A stretch of DNA of 64,000 nt from Bacillus sp. CGMCC 1.16541. GTDB lineage: Bacteria; Bacillota; Bacilli; Bacillales; Bacillaceae_H. The stretch spans positions 1 through 64,000 of the forward strand of contig NZ_QFRU01000014.1 of assembly GCF_003184905.1 (NCBI RefSeq). The letters run 5' to 3'. The notes under the pieces were generated by a model. That model was not told where the DNA came from, did no database searches, and was given only the letters and a program-made list of their open reading frames with translations. A program made the position numbers and the translations under genes. Positions 1-8,758 of the stretch are shown one piece after another. Positions within the stretch are counted from its first letter, which is position 1, and each line of letters opens with the position of its first letter.

Positions 1-73
1 AAGGATAAAACGGTTTAAGCATAGGAAGTTGGAAATGTTAATCATTTATATATAGGTTGGAGGAATGTCACAC

Positions 74-253
74 ATGGCCACATTTTTTATTCCATTTGCT
101 GTGTTTATTTTATTTTACATCAATACGCTAACGAATACATTATGTATCCAAAAAGAAATCCCAGAGGAAAGACAACCAAAGGTTTTTCGAACGATTAACG
201 TGTTGATTACCATTTTACTTTTATCTTCATATGTAGAAATACTATTCACATAA
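74..253 (+). CDS. Small two-segment membrane protein, unknown function
   Basis: A 59-residue protein with two hydrophobic stretches (about residues 2-22 and 42-59) around a short charged loop, so probably a small integral membrane protein. The Shine-Dalgarno (SD) GGTTGGAGG at 55-63 lies 10 nt before ATG 74 but only 1 nt before the in-frame ATG at 65, so 74 is preferred. A strong terminator follows immediately. I recognise no family and assign no function. Confidence 0.55.
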   Translation: MATFFIPFAVFILFYINTLTNTLCIQKEIPEERQPKVFRTINVLITILLLSSYVEILFT

Positions 254-280
254 GAAAAAAGTTTATGTATAAACATAGCG

Positions 281-318
281 AAAGGCACCACTCTATAAAA
301 GGGAGGTGCCTTTTGTTT
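281..318 (+). terminator. Intrinsic terminator of the small membrane-protein gene
   Basis: A 9-bp stem (AAAGGCACC at 281-289 with its complement at 305-313) is followed by TTTTGTTT. It sits 28 nt after the stop codon at 253. Confidence 0.75.
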
Positions 319-343
319 CATTTTCAAATTTATTGATTATCTA

Positions 344-433
344 TTAATAGAAACAAGAACAACCAATGATGATTAGTAAGATGAATAATACTACGATTAA
401 CGCGAAATTGTTACCATACCAGCTTCCGCCCAT
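344..433 (-). CDS. YjcZ-family sporulation peptide (copy 1)
   Basis: A 29-residue peptide starting MGGSWYGNNFALIVVLF and ending GCSCFY. A Gly-rich N-terminus, one hydrophobic helix and a C-terminal Cys-x-Cys are the hallmarks of the YjcZ/YuzC-like sporulation peptides of Bacillus. A strong SD (AAGGAGG) precedes the ATG. It lies 51 nt downstream of a second copy on the same strand, so the two are probably co-transcribed. The molecular role of this family is not known to me. Confidence 0.8.
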   Translation of the reverse strand: MGGSWYGNNFALIVVLFILLIIIGCSCFY

Positions 434-484
434 TTGTTTCCCTCCTTGCATATCATTAATGATTGTAGCTGTTATTTTCGTTTA

Positions 485-571
485 TTAATAGAAACAAGAA
501 CAACCCACAATAATTAATAAAATGAATAGTACAACTAGTAACGCAAAACCACTTCCATAAGCTCCACCCAT
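485..571 (-). CDS. YjcZ-family sporulation peptide (copy 2)
   Basis: A 28-residue peptide, MGGAYGSGFALLVVLF through GCSCFY, nearly identical in its helix and C-terminus to the neighbouring copy and evidently a tandem duplicate. The SD GGGGGTG precedes the ATG. It has one membrane-spanning helix. Upstream on the minus strand there is a CATACGATG element resembling a mother-cell sigma -10 box, but I could not pair it with a convincing -35. Confidence 0.8.
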   Translation of the reverse strand: MGGAYGSGFALLVVLFILLIIVGCSCFY

Positions 572-794
572 AAGAGCACCCCCTTTGTGTACTAATACTC
601 CATCGTATGCAGTAGCCTCTAAAGGCGCCTAGGCGATTGTCATAGATTCATTAAAATAATTTGAAGTGAAAGGTTTGATTTGTTATAGTGCGTATAGGCA
701 TTTGTCTATTTCGTTAACATCAAAGATTGTGATATAGTATATGGTATGGCTTGGGCACACTGAGAATAAATATAATAATTAGGAGTGTTTATGT

Positions 795-1670
795 ATGAAA
801 AAGAGCTTTATTGCACTAACAACAGCAGCAAGCATCGTTGCATTATCGGCATGTAATAGCGGTGCAAGTGGAGACAACTCTGAAATTGTTGTTGAAACAA
901 AAGCTGGAAACATCTCAAAAGATGAGCTTTATGAAGCGCTAAAAAATCGTGCGGGTGAACAAATCATTCGTGACTTAGTCGATGAAAAAGTACTAAGTGA
1001 AAAATATAAAGTAAGCGATAAAGAAGTGGAAAAAGAGCTTGAAACACTAAAACAACAGTATGGTGCCCAATTTGAAATGGCAATCCAACAAAATGGTGAA
1101 GCTGAAATGAAACGTCTTCTTAAGATTGACCTTCTTCGTGAAAAAGCTGCTACTGCAGATGTGAAGGTATCTGAAGAAGAGCTAAAGAAAGCATATGATG
1201 AAAAGAAACCTGAAGTAAAAGCTAGTCACATCTTAGTAAAAGATGAAAAGACAGCAAATGAAGTAAAAGCAAAGCTTGATGCGGGCGGAAACTTTGAAGA
1301 GTTAGCAAAAGAATACTCTGAAGATCCGGGTTCTGGTGAAAAAGGTGGAGACTTAGGATTCTTCGGACCAGGTCAAATGGTACCGGAATTTGAAGAAGCT
1401 GCATACAAGCTAGAAAAAGGTAAAATTAGTGAACCTGTTAAGTCTCAATTTGGTTATCATATTATTAAAGTGACTGATAAGAAAGAATTAGCGTCATTTG
1501 ATAAAATGAAACCTGAACTTGAGAGAGAATTAAAACGTGCTAAATTAGGTGAAGATCCAACACAATTACAAAACGCAATTGATAAAGAAATGAAAGCTGC
1601 TGATGTAAAAGTAAACGATAAAGACCTAGAAAAAGTATTTGAAGAAGGTAAAGAAGAAGGTCAGAAATAA
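795..1670 (+). CDS. prsA: PrsA, extracytoplasmic peptidyl-prolyl isomerase/foldase lipoprotein
   Basis: A membrane-anchored foldase that helps secreted proteins fold outside the membrane of Gram-positive bacteria. The 291-residue product has a lipoprotein signal with lipobox LSAC, so Cys20 would be acylated. A parvulin domain spans about residues 141-228, with SHILV near 144 and GYHIIKV at 220-226, flanked by Lys/Glu-rich helical regions as in B. subtilis PrsA (292 residues). The SD TTAGGAGTG at 779-787 places the start at ATG 795; an out-of-frame ATG at 791 is not used. It is monocistronic, closed by a strong terminator. I found no convincing promoter box pair in the 220 nt upstream. Confidence 0.95.
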   Translation: MKKSFIALTTAASIVALSACNSGASGDNSEIVVETKAGNISKDELYEALKNRAGEQIIRDLVDEKVLSEKYKVSDKEVEKELETLKQQYGAQFEMAIQQNGEAEMKRLLKIDLLREKAATADVKVSEEELKKAYDEKKPEVKASHILVKDEKTANEVKAKLDAGGNFEELAKEYSEDPGSGEKGGDLGFFGPGQMVPEFEEAAYKLEKGKISEPVKSQFGYHIIKVTDKKELASFDKMKPELERELKRAKLGEDPTQLQNAIDKEMKAADVKVNDKDLEKVFEEGKEEGQK

Positions 1671-1673
1671 TAA

Positions 1674-1729
1674 AAAAGAGGCGGTGTCAGCAAGGGTAAA
1701 TGCTCTTCTGACGTCGCCTCTTTCTTTTT
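1674..1729. terminator. Convergent terminator between prsA and yhaL
   Basis: A long imperfect stem: AAAGAGGCGGTGTCAG pairs with the CTGACGTCGCCTCTTT half, followed by TTCTTTTT on the plus strand. A-richness on the other flank could also serve the minus-strand gene ending at 1728. Confidence 0.8.
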
Positions 1730-1922
1730 AGACTGACTTACTGTTTCTCACTAAATCTCTACGTTCTTTTTCTTCCTGCATTCGTTGCATATACACTTGT
1801 CCTTCTTGTTCGATAAACGTATCATCAATTTCTTTTTCTTGCTGTGCTGTTCGAATCGCCATAAACCCACTAAAGAAAATACCTGCTACCACCAAATATA
1901 ACCAGATAGGTAAAGTAACCAT
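1728..1922 (-). CDS. yhaL: YhaL-like sporulation protein
   Basis: A 64-residue protein with an N-terminal membrane helix (about residues 5-24) and a highly charged tail rich in Glu, Arg and Gln. Size, topology and position between prsA and yhaM match YhaL of B. subtilis, which is linked to sporulation. The SD GTGGGGGAG precedes the ATG. Assignment rests mainly on synteny and architecture; its biochemical role is unknown. Confidence 0.65.
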   Translation of the reverse strand: MVTLPIWLYLVVAGIFFSGFMAIRTAQQEKEIDDTFIEQEGQVYMQRMQEEKERRDLVRNSKSV

Positions 1923-1997
1923 TTATAACTCCCCCACATATATCGTATTTACCATCACTATATGTGAGAAACGCCTCTTTTATGACAAGCTATCCTT

Positions 1998-2936
1998 TTA
2001 AATCGTGGGCTTATAAAACGAACGATTATCAAGCGCAAAGATTCTTTCTGTAAACTCACCAGGTTTTACATGTTCGAGTGCTCGATCCAGCATATTCATC
2101 TTCGCATCTACATTATCAATGAGATGTAGAATCTCTGCTTCTTTAACGAGCGGTTTTTTCGGACTTCCCCACTCTTCTTTTCCATGATGTGATAACACCA
2201 TATGCTGAAGTAAAAGTACTTCTTCTCCTTCAATGTTTAATTCTTCCGCCGCTTGCCCAATTTCATTTACCATAATTGAAATATGACCAAGTAAATTTCC
2301 TTCTAGCGTATAAACTGTCGATACAGGACCTGATAACTCCATCACTTTTCCAAGGTCATGCAAAATGACACCTGAATAAAGTAGATCACGATTTAAACTA
2401 GGATATAAACTTGCTAATGCTTTCGCAAGTTTCAACATCGATACAACGTGATAAGCTAACCCTGAAACAAATTCATGATGGTTTTTAGTTGCTGCTGGAT
2501 ACTCCAGAAAAGCTGTTTGATGCTTATTCAATAAGTGACGTGTAATGCGTTGGATGTTGGAGTTTTTCATTTCAAAGATGCATTGTGTAATGGACTCAAC
2601 CATTTCTTCACGACTCAATGGAGCTACTTCTAAGAAATCAGATACTCGCACCCCATCTTGAGGTTGTGCTGGACGAATTTGTTTTACCTTTAACTGATTA
2701 CGTCCTCGATATGTCATCACTTCTCCTGCTGCTTTTACAATCTTCTCAGCTCCATAGTTTTCTTCGTCTTCCGGTGAAGCATCCCATAATTTCGCTTCAA
2801 TGTCTCCTGTTTTATCTTGTAAAATAACCGTTAAAAATGGCTTACCGTTACTTGCGATGCCTCTTGTTGATGATTTAACTAAAAAAAACAGATCTACTTG
2901 TTCACCGACTGTATAATGAGCAATGCCTTGTTTCAT
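1998..2936 (-). CDS. yhaM: YhaM 3'-5' exoribonuclease (OB fold plus HD domain)
   Basis: A cytoplasmic exonuclease that trims RNA (and single-stranded DNA) from the 3' end. The 312-residue protein has an N-terminal OB-type nucleic-acid binding domain (about 10-90) and an HD metal-dependent phosphohydrolase domain: His163, the His193-Asp194 doublet in ILHDLGK, and a later LSHHG. Length and domain order match the YhaM/Cbf1 family. The SD AAGGGAGGAC gives a clear start. It is separated from yhaP by a terminator and probably has its own promoter. Confidence 0.92.
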   Translation of the reverse strand: MKQGIAHYTVGEQVDLFFLVKSSTRGIASNGKPFLTVILQDKTGDIEAKLWDASPEDEENYGAEKIVKAAGEVMTYRGRNQLKVKQIRPAQPQDGVRVSDFLEVAPLSREEMVESITQCIFEMKNSNIQRITRHLLNKHQTAFLEYPAATKNHHEFVSGLAYHVVSMLKLAKALASLYPSLNRDLLYSGVILHDLGKVMELSGPVSTVYTLEGNLLGHISIMVNEIGQAAEELNIEGEEVLLLQHMVLSHHGKEEWGSPKKPLVKEAEILHLIDNVDAKMNMLDRALEHVKPGEFTERIFALDNRSFYKPTI

Positions 2937-3042
2937 CTATATGTCCTCCCTTATCTTGTTTCATCTAGTAATGTTGTGTTGTGCTGTGTTTCCTCTTTTT
3001 TCTTATTTTAACACCATGAAAAAGCGAATGCACATTCTAGTT

Positions 3043-3092
3043 AAAAAAGAGGCCACCTCTATGACAAATATACCCGAGATGACCTCTTTTAC
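3043..3092 (-). terminator. Terminator of the yhaQ-yhaP operon
   Basis: A long stem formed by AAAAGAGGCCACCTC and the GAGATGACCTCTTTT half, with a U-rich stretch on the minus strand. It lies just beyond the yhaP stop codon. Confidence 0.7.
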
Positions 3093-3094
3093 TT

Positions 3095-4342
3095 CTATTC
3101 TTTTGTTAACTGTAGTGCTTTTTTTATGTCTTTAAATGATGATGACTTTCCATATAACAAAACGCCACCCTTATACACACGTGCTCCAAAGATAGCTAAT
3201 GCAAAAATGGTAGCTACTAATAGGCCAATTGATAAGCTAACTTCCCATAGAGGGATTTCTAGCATACCAACTCGCAAAAACATAATCATTGGTGCAAAAA
3301 ACGGAATAAATGAAGTTACTTTAATAAACGTTGTATCTGGATCTCCTAAACCAAACATCGCAATTAAAAATGCTGCAACAATTAATAATGTCATCGGAGT
3401 AATCATCTGTTGAACGTCTTCAATTCTACTTACCAATGAACCTAAAAAGGCTGCAAGCGTCGCAAACAAAAAGTATCCTAACATAAAGAAAATAAAGGCA
3501 TACACAAATGTTGCAATCGGTACTTCACTAAGTCCTACGTATTCAAACATACCATTTTGTTGAGTAGCAAGATTTTGTTTTAACGATGCATACCCTACTA
3601 CCAAAATAACCGCGAATTGGGTTAGGCTTAAAAGTGCAATACCTAAGATTTTCGCAAACATTTGTGTAACAGGAGACACACTCGAAACAAGAATTTCCAT
3701 CACACGTGACGACTTTTCTGTTGCTACTTCCATCGCAATCATGCTTCCATACATCACGACTGAAAAGTAGATGACAAATAATAAGATATACACAAGCCCC
3801 CGTGCTTGATTGAGTTCTTCTTCTGTTTTAGCCGATTCAACTAATGCTGCTTTTTCAAATGATACAGGTGAATACAATTGATCAATTTGTTCTGGCTGTA
3901 ACCCAAGTTGTGAGGTAGCAATTGCTACTTTTGTTTGTTGTAGCGCTTGCTGAAGCTTTGTTGGCACCTCCGAATCAGCGATTGAGTTTGCTTTATAGTT
4001 ACCTGCTGGCAACCCTTTTTCATCCGCTGATAGTATTAAGTAGCCGTCTGCTTTTTCTTTTTCTACTGCATCTTTGGATTCCCATTCCGTTTCATACGTT
4101 TCTAGTTGAATATTGTTATCGATTAGTTTCATATTCTGTTGGAACAATGCATATAACTGTTCATCTGAATGAATAACTCCAACTGTTATCCCTTTATCAT
4201 CTTTGTTAAAGAAATTAATAATCGTATTCATGTTTGTAATACCCATTAAGATAATGACTGTAATGATGGTTGTAATAATGAATGATTTTGATTTCAACTT
4301 ATGAAAATACGTATGAAATAAAATGACCCAAAACTTATTCAT
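3095..4342 (-). CDS. yhaP: YhaP, ABC-2 type export permease (NatB-like)
   Basis: The membrane half of an ABC-2 exporter, 415 residues. It has one N-terminal transmembrane helix, a large extracytoplasmic domain (about residues 40-170) and a C-terminal block of five or six helices, the layout of the NatB/YhaP family (some members export sodium). The start is set at ATG 4342, overlapping the yhaQ stop by 8 nt; the upstream ATG at 4375 lies well inside yhaQ. Translational coupling to yhaQ fits a two-component transporter. The substrate cannot be told from sequence. Confidence 0.85.
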   Translation of the reverse strand: MNKFWVILFHTYFHKLKSKSFIITTIITVIILMGITNMNTIINFFNKDDKGITVGVIHSDEQLYALFQQNMKLIDNNIQLETYETEWESKDAVEKEKADGYLILSADEKGLPAGNYKANSIADSEVPTKLQQALQQTKVAIATSQLGLQPEQIDQLYSPVSFEKAALVESAKTEEELNQARGLVYILLFVIYFSVVMYGSMIAMEVATEKSSRVMEILVSSVSPVTQMFAKILGIALLSLTQFAVILVVGYASLKQNLATQQNGMFEYVGLSEVPIATFVYAFIFFMLGYFLFATLAAFLGSLVSRIEDVQQMITPMTLLIVAAFLIAMFGLGDPDTTFIKVTSFIPFFAPMIMFLRVGMLEIPLWEVSLSIGLLVATIFALAIFGARVYKGGVLLYGKSSSFKDIKKALQLTKE

Positions 4343-5234
4343 AAGAAGCACCCACTTTCTCGATAAAGATATCATTTAGTGAAGGTTCTTCTAATACGAA
4401 CTTACTCACAAAGGACAGATGATGAAGCTCTTGAAAAATAGCTTGAGAAACCTCTTCGCTCTCAACCTGCAAATGAACCCCCTCCGCCGTCTTTTTATAT
4501 TTTGTCACTCCTTCAATAAACTGAAGACGCTCAAGATCACCCTCACCATGCACAACTACATTTTTCTTACCGAAAGAGCGCTTAATTTCTTTCAAATTCC
4601 CATGAACAACAGGCTTACCATGATGCATAATACATAAATTTTCACAAAGCTCTTCTACGTGATCCATACGATGACTTGAAAATACAATGGTTGTTCCTTC
4701 TTCTCTTAAACTCAATACGGCCTCTTTCAACAACTCTACATTGACAGGGTCAAGTCCACTAAACGGCTCATCTAAGATTAATAGTTTGGGGCGATGAATG
4801 ACGGATGCGATAAATTGAATTTTTTGCTGATTACCTTTGGATAGTTCTTCTACTTTTTTGTTTGCATACTCAGGCACTTTAAATCGTTGTAACCACTGAT
4901 CCATCTGCTTTAGAATGTCTACTTTATTCATGCCTCTTAAACGTCCTAAATAGACGAGTTGATCTTTCACTTTCAATTTTGGGTATAGCCCCCGTTCTTC
5001 CGGTAAGTAACCAATTACATGGCTTGTATCATATGTAATGGATTCTCCATTCCATGTGATGCTTCCCTCCGTCGCATCAAGAAGACCAAGAATCATTCGG
5101 AAAGTTGTCGTTTTACCCGCACCGTTTGCTCCTAAAAAACCAAATGATTCACCTTTTGGAATTCTTAAAGATAAGTTATTTACTGCTGTAAACGAACCAA
5201 ATCGCTTCGTCACATTTTCAATTACTAACGTCAT
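4335..5234 (-). CDS. yhaQ: YhaQ, ABC exporter ATP-binding protein (NatA-like)
   Basis: The cytoplasmic ATPase driving the YhaP permease. The 299-residue protein has Walker A GANGAGKTT (35-43), signature LSKGN (131-135), Walker B LLILDEP with catalytic Glu156, and the switch His in FSSH, all intact. A C-terminal extension typical of NatA/CcmA-type ATPases follows. It is the first gene of the yhaQ-yhaP operon. The substrate is unknown. Confidence 0.88.
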   Translation of the reverse strand: MTLVIENVTKRFGSFTAVNNLSLRIPKGESFGFLGANGAGKTTTFRMILGLLDATEGSITWNGESITYDTSHVIGYLPEERGLYPKLKVKDQLVYLGRLRGMNKVDILKQMDQWLQRFKVPEYANKKVEELSKGNQQKIQFIASVIHRPKLLILDEPFSGLDPVNVELLKEAVLSLREEGTTIVFSSHRMDHVEELCENLCIMHHGKPVVHGNLKEIKRSFGKKNVVVHGEGDLERLQFIEGVTKYKKTAEGVHLQVESEEVSQAIFQELHHLSFVSKFVLEEPSLNDIFIEKVGASYE

Positions 5235-5427
5235 CTAACTCCCCCTTTGTTCCTTACACTCACTTTCCATTACTCTTACTCTAAATAATAATTGAGTTCA
5301 TTCATATATACGATGCATGGAAAAAAATGTTTCATTTTATTTTAGCAGGAATTTGTGTAGAAACTACGAATTACATAAAAAGAATGGTTGTCGAACCATG
5401 TCTACAATGGTGAAAGGGGGAGTTTTC

Positions 5428-5613
5428 ATGGGATTATACACACTGACAGTTTTTGAGCCAAACGGGGAAAAATTATTAGATGAATCTTTCGAAGCTGTAA
5501 CAGAAGAAGAAGCAAAAAAAAGAGGCACTGAAAAACTAAAACAATTAAACTACGATGAAAAAACACATCGCTGTACATCATCAGCAGGTAAACTCATTTT
5601 GTTTCATCGATAA
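5428..5613 (+). CDS. yhzC: YhzC-like small cytosolic protein
   Basis: A 61-residue protein beginning MGLYTLTVFEPNGEKLLDES and ending GKLILFHR. It is predicted to be a compact alpha/beta protein without signal or membrane segment. The pattern (YTLT.FE..G.KLLDESF, HRC, GKL.LFHR) matches my recollection of YhzC, which lies in the same neighbourhood in B. subtilis. The start at 5428 is chosen because the SD GGGGGAG lies just upstream; longer in-frame starts lack one. Function unknown. Confidence 0.7.
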   Translation: MGLYTLTVFEPNGEKLLDESFEAVTEEEAKKRGTEKLKQLNYDEKTHRCTSSAGKLILFHR

Positions 5614-5629
5614 GTACATGTATTTTAAA

Positions 5630-5670
5630 AAAACCCTGCTTATTCAACTTTATGAATAGGCAGGGTTATA
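5630..5670. terminator. Bidirectional terminator between yhzC and hup
   Basis: A near-perfect stem, AACCCTGCTTATTCA pairing with TGAATAGGCAGGGTT. On the minus strand it is followed by seven U, making it a strong terminator for hup; on the plus strand the U tract is weak. Confidence 0.75.
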
Positions 5671-5739
5671 CTTGTTCCTGCAAGTGATATGTTTTCTCAT
5701 GCCAGTTGTAAGAACCTATTTACCTGTTTAATAGAAGAC

Positions 5740-6012
5740 TTATTTTACAGCTTCCTTTAATTCTTTACCAGCTTTGAACGCAGGTACTTTTGACGCTGGA
5801 ATTTGCATCTCTTCACCCGTTTGTGGATTACGTCCTGTACGAGCTGCACGCTCACGTACTTCAAATGTGCCAAATCCGATTAATTGGATTTTCTCACCTT
5901 TACCTAACGTAGTTGAAATAACATCTAGTAATGAATCGATTGCTTTTGTTGCATCCGATTTCGTCAGTTCTGATTTTTCTGCTACTGCATTGACTAAATC
6001 TGTTTTGTTCAT
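5740..6012 (-). CDS. hup: HU family DNA-binding protein
   Basis: A 90-residue histone-like protein that bends and compacts DNA as a dimer. The sequence starts [20 protein letters not shown], has the [20 protein letters not shown] beta-arm signature and ends with the usual Lys-rich helix. Full length, intact. The SD AGGTGAT precedes the ATG. It is placed after a broad intergenic gap and probably transcribed alone. It could be the main HU or a second copy; one window cannot tell. Confidence 0.95.
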   Translation of the reverse strand: MNKTDLVNAVAEKSELTKSDATKAIDSLLDVISTTLGKGEKIQLIGFGTFEVRERAARTGRNPQTGEEMQIPASKVPAFKAGKELKEAVK

Positions 6013-6095
6013 TTCTTATCACCTCATAATCATTATATAATACAGCCTTTCCACTATTGGCCTCTTATTAAACATCATTTTAGAAAACTATTTAA

Positions 6096-6878
6096 TTATT
6101 TTTTATTAAAGACTGGCTTTCTTTTCTCAACGAATGCTTGAATTCCTTCTAAATGATCCGCTGATTTTCTCATTTTGGACTGAGCAACCTTCTCCATCTC
6201 TAAGATTGATTGAAGGTGAGGCAACGAAGACTTCACATATATGTTTTTCGTCTCCCTTAACGCCGATGCTGGCTTTTGCTTCCAATATGCAAGCGCCTTG
6301 TCTACAGCTTCTACCATATTGTCTTCCACGACTTCATCTACTAGCTCTAAGTCATACGCCTGATCAGCTGTTAACACATCTCCTTTCCAAATGATTTGTT
6401 TCGCTTTATGCGCACCTAAACGCTTTTCTAATAAGAAATGTCCCGCTCCATCTGGAATGAGTGCAATACCAATAAAATTCATTGCCACTTTCGTTTGTTT
6501 TTCAGCAAGAATATAATCACTCGCTAGAGCAATGCTTAACCCTAATCCGGCAACCGCACCGTGTAAAGCTGAAATAGTCATTTGCGGAAGAGTATAAAGC
6601 GTTGTAATTAGTTCACTAATCACATCCATCACCTTATCAAATGATTCGTGACTATCAGGGGATAGCATCATTTTAATGTCTCCACCTGCAGAAAATGCCT
6701 TACCGTTCCCTTTTAGTACAAGAAAATCTGTTTCACTATCTCTCACTTCTTTTAAACCTTGTACAAACTCTGTCAGCATCTCCATGTTTAACGAGTTTAA
6801 TGAACTAGGACGATTTAACGTTAAAATGGCAACACGCCCTTCATATGCTACTTCGATTATTTTCGTTTCAACTGTCAT
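6096..6878 (-). CDS. yhaR: Enoyl-CoA hydratase/isomerase-family (crotonase) protein, YhaR-like
   Basis: A 260-residue crotonase-fold protein likely to act on an acyl-CoA made by the ligase encoded just upstream (12 nt gap). The oxyanion-hole motif AFSAGGDIK and the HGAVAGLGLS segment are present. By hand alignment the two catalytic glutamates of true enoyl-CoA hydratases are absent: Ser replaces Glu in the AGLGLS segment, and Phe/Ile fill the second site before IPDGAG. It may therefore be an isomerase or another crotonase activity. Start set at ATG 6878 (SD AAAGGAG, 8 nt away), not the ATG at 6884. Confidence 0.82.
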   Translation of the reverse strand: MTVETKIIEVAYEGRVAILTLNRPSSLNSLNMEMLTEFVQGLKEVRDSETDFLVLKGNGKAFSAGGDIKMMLSPDSHESFDKVMDVISELITTLYTLPQMTISALHGAVAGLGLSIALASDYILAEKQTKVAMNFIGIALIPDGAGHFLLEKRLGAHKAKQIIWKGDVLTADQAYDLELVDEVVEDNMVEAVDKALAYWKQKPASALRETKNIYVKSSLPHLQSILEMEKVAQSKMRKSADHLEGIQAFVEKRKPVFNKK

Positions 6879-6890
6879 GATCATTCTCCT

Positions 6891-8513
6891 TTAAATGTTA
6901 TTCACTTCATAGTGTTCGAGTACTTGCGTACGGAGTGCACGTTTCAAAAATTTCCCAACCGACGTTTTCGGAATCTCTTCCATAAAAATAACATCATCTG
7001 GCAACCACCATTTTGCAAATTGTGGTTTTAGAAAATCTACAATATCATCCTTTGATATGTTTCCTTCGTATCCTTCTTTTAACACGACACACGCAATAGG
7101 CCGTTCTTGCCATGTTTCATGTGGAATGGCCACAACAGATGCTTCAAATACTCCTTCATGAGCCATGAGTGCATTCTCTATATCAACAGATGAAATCCAT
7201 TCTCCGCCACTTTTAATTAAATCTTTCGTCCGATCGACAATTTTAATAAACCCTTCTTCATCAACCGTAACCACGTCTCCTGTATAGAGCCATCCATCTT
7301 TAAACGCATCGGTCGTTCGCTCATCTTCATAATACTCTGAAGCAATCCACGGACCTCTTAACAATAATTCGCCCATTGACTGCCCGTCCCAAGCAATTTC
7401 GCCGTCTTTTCCAACGACTTTCATTTCTACACCTGGAACGAGGAATCCTTGCTTTGCTTTATAGTCATATTGTTCTTCTTTATCAAGATTTGTTTGATAG
7501 CTTTTAAGGCGCGACAAAACTACGAGTGGACTTGTTTCTGTCATTCCATACGCATGAATAAATGGAATAGCAAACTTTTCTTCAAAAGCCTTTACAATAC
7601 TTCTAGGTGCCGCCGATCCTCCACATAAAACAGCTCGTAAACTACTCGTATTATATTCTTTTCTTTCAAGCTCTTTTAGTAAGCCAAGCCAAATTGTCGG
7701 CACACCTGCAGCAAGCGTCACACTTTCACTTTCAATGAGCTCAGCTAATATTTGAGGCGTAAAAAATGGACCAGGCATCACAAGACTTGTTCCAAGCCAA
7801 ACAGCCGCAAACGGTAGTCCCCATGCATTTACGTGAAACATTGGCACAACTGGCATCGCAATGTCTGCTTCTGAAAGCGAACCACCATCGGCCATTCCTA
7901 ATGACATCGAATGCAAATAAATGCCTCGATGCGAGTAAGTAACACCTTTTGGATTCCCTGTCGTAGCAGATGTATAACAAATGCCTGCCGGTTCGTTTTC
8001 ATCAAGATCATCTAAAAACGGATACTGTGAATCTCCTTTTTCAATCAGTTGTTCATAATGATAGCAGTTTTTTAAAGTTGTCTCTGGGAGGTTAGGTTCA
8101 TCTGTCATGATGATGTATGCTTTGACATGCGGAAGGTGACTTTCAATTTTTTCAAATAACGGAAGGAAACAATCATCAACTAATAAAATCTTATCTTTTG
8201 CATGATTAATTACATATGCAATTTGTTGAGGCTCTAAGCGAATGTTAATGGTATGAAGAACAGCTCCAATACCTGGGATAGCAAAATAAGCTTCTAAATG
8301 ACGATGATGATTCCATGCAAACGTTCCTACTTTTTCACCTCGTTTTACCCCAAGTGCATGTAACATAGACGAAAGACGTCGTGTACGAGCTGCAATTTGT
8401 TCATAGCTTAATCGATTAATTCCTTTTGTACCCCTTGAAATGACCTGTTTTTTCTTAAAAAACTTTTCTGCTCTCTCCATCATAGATGGTACCGTTAATT
8501 GAACATTCATCAT
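6891..8513 (-). CDS. Fatty acid--CoA ligase (AMP-binding family)
   Basis: Activates a carboxylic acid, probably medium- or long-chain, to its CoA thioester through an acyl-AMP. The product is 540 residues. The P-loop-like motif YTSATTGNPKGV, the YGMTETSP motif, the YTGD motif and the C-terminal hinge with catalytic Lys (KTSVGKFLK) are all present. It is closest in style to AlkK/LcfB-type ligases. The start is ATG 8513, preceded by GGGGTG; a GTG at 8522 overlaps that SD. A probable cre site 28 nt upstream suggests repression by CcpA when sugar is plentiful, consistent with a fatty-acid catabolic operon with the adjacent crotonase. Confidence 0.85.
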   Translation of the reverse strand: MMNVQLTVPSMMERAEKFFKKKQVISRGTKGINRLSYEQIAARTRRLSSMLHALGVKRGEKVGTFAWNHHRHLEAYFAIPGIGAVLHTINIRLEPQQIAYVINHAKDKILLVDDCFLPLFEKIESHLPHVKAYIIMTDEPNLPETTLKNCYHYEQLIEKGDSQYPFLDDLDENEPAGICYTSATTGNPKGVTYSHRGIYLHSMSLGMADGGSLSEADIAMPVVPMFHVNAWGLPFAAVWLGTSLVMPGPFFTPQILAELIESESVTLAAGVPTIWLGLLKELERKEYNTSSLRAVLCGGSAAPRSIVKAFEEKFAIPFIHAYGMTETSPLVVLSRLKSYQTNLDKEEQYDYKAKQGFLVPGVEMKVVGKDGEIAWDGQSMGELLLRGPWIASEYYEDERTTDAFKDGWLYTGDVVTVDEEGFIKIVDRTKDLIKSGGEWISSVDIENALMAHEGVFEASVVAIPHETWQERPIACVVLKEGYEGNISKDDIVDFLKPQFAKWWLPDDVIFMEEIPKTSVGKFLKRALRTQVLEHYEVNNI

Positions 8514-8541
8514 TTCCAACACCCCACAGATTTAATTTTAA

Positions 8542-8555
8542 AGTAACCGCTTACA
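8542..8555 (-). promoter_or_regulatory. Probable cre (CcpA) site of the acyl-CoA ligase operon
   Basis: On the minus strand TGTAAGCGGTTACT matches the cre consensus TGWAARCGYTWNCW at 13 of 14 positions. It lies just upstream of the ligase start. Carbon catabolite repression of fatty-acid degradation genes is known in Bacillus; binding here is inferred. Confidence 0.5.
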
Positions 8556-8684
8556 AAGACTTCAAAACTATCTGTTCTATATATTCACCGCTCTCTATGG
8601 TATCCCTTCAATAAAATGAGAATATTTTTCAGGCTTTCTATGTCGTTAGCCATAATCCTAAGACTCATCAAACAGACTACATAC

Positions 8685-8741
8685 TAAAACATCCCTTCCC
8701 ACTTCATCCACTATGTTACTGGATGTTATAGGGAAGAGATG
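8685..8741 (-). terminator. Terminator of hemZ
   Basis: Outer stem CATCTCTTCCC/GGGAAGGGATG with an inner CATCCA/TGGATG stem, followed by TTTTAG on the minus strand. Confidence 0.6.
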
Positions 8742-8758
8742 CCTATGTCATTTTTAAA

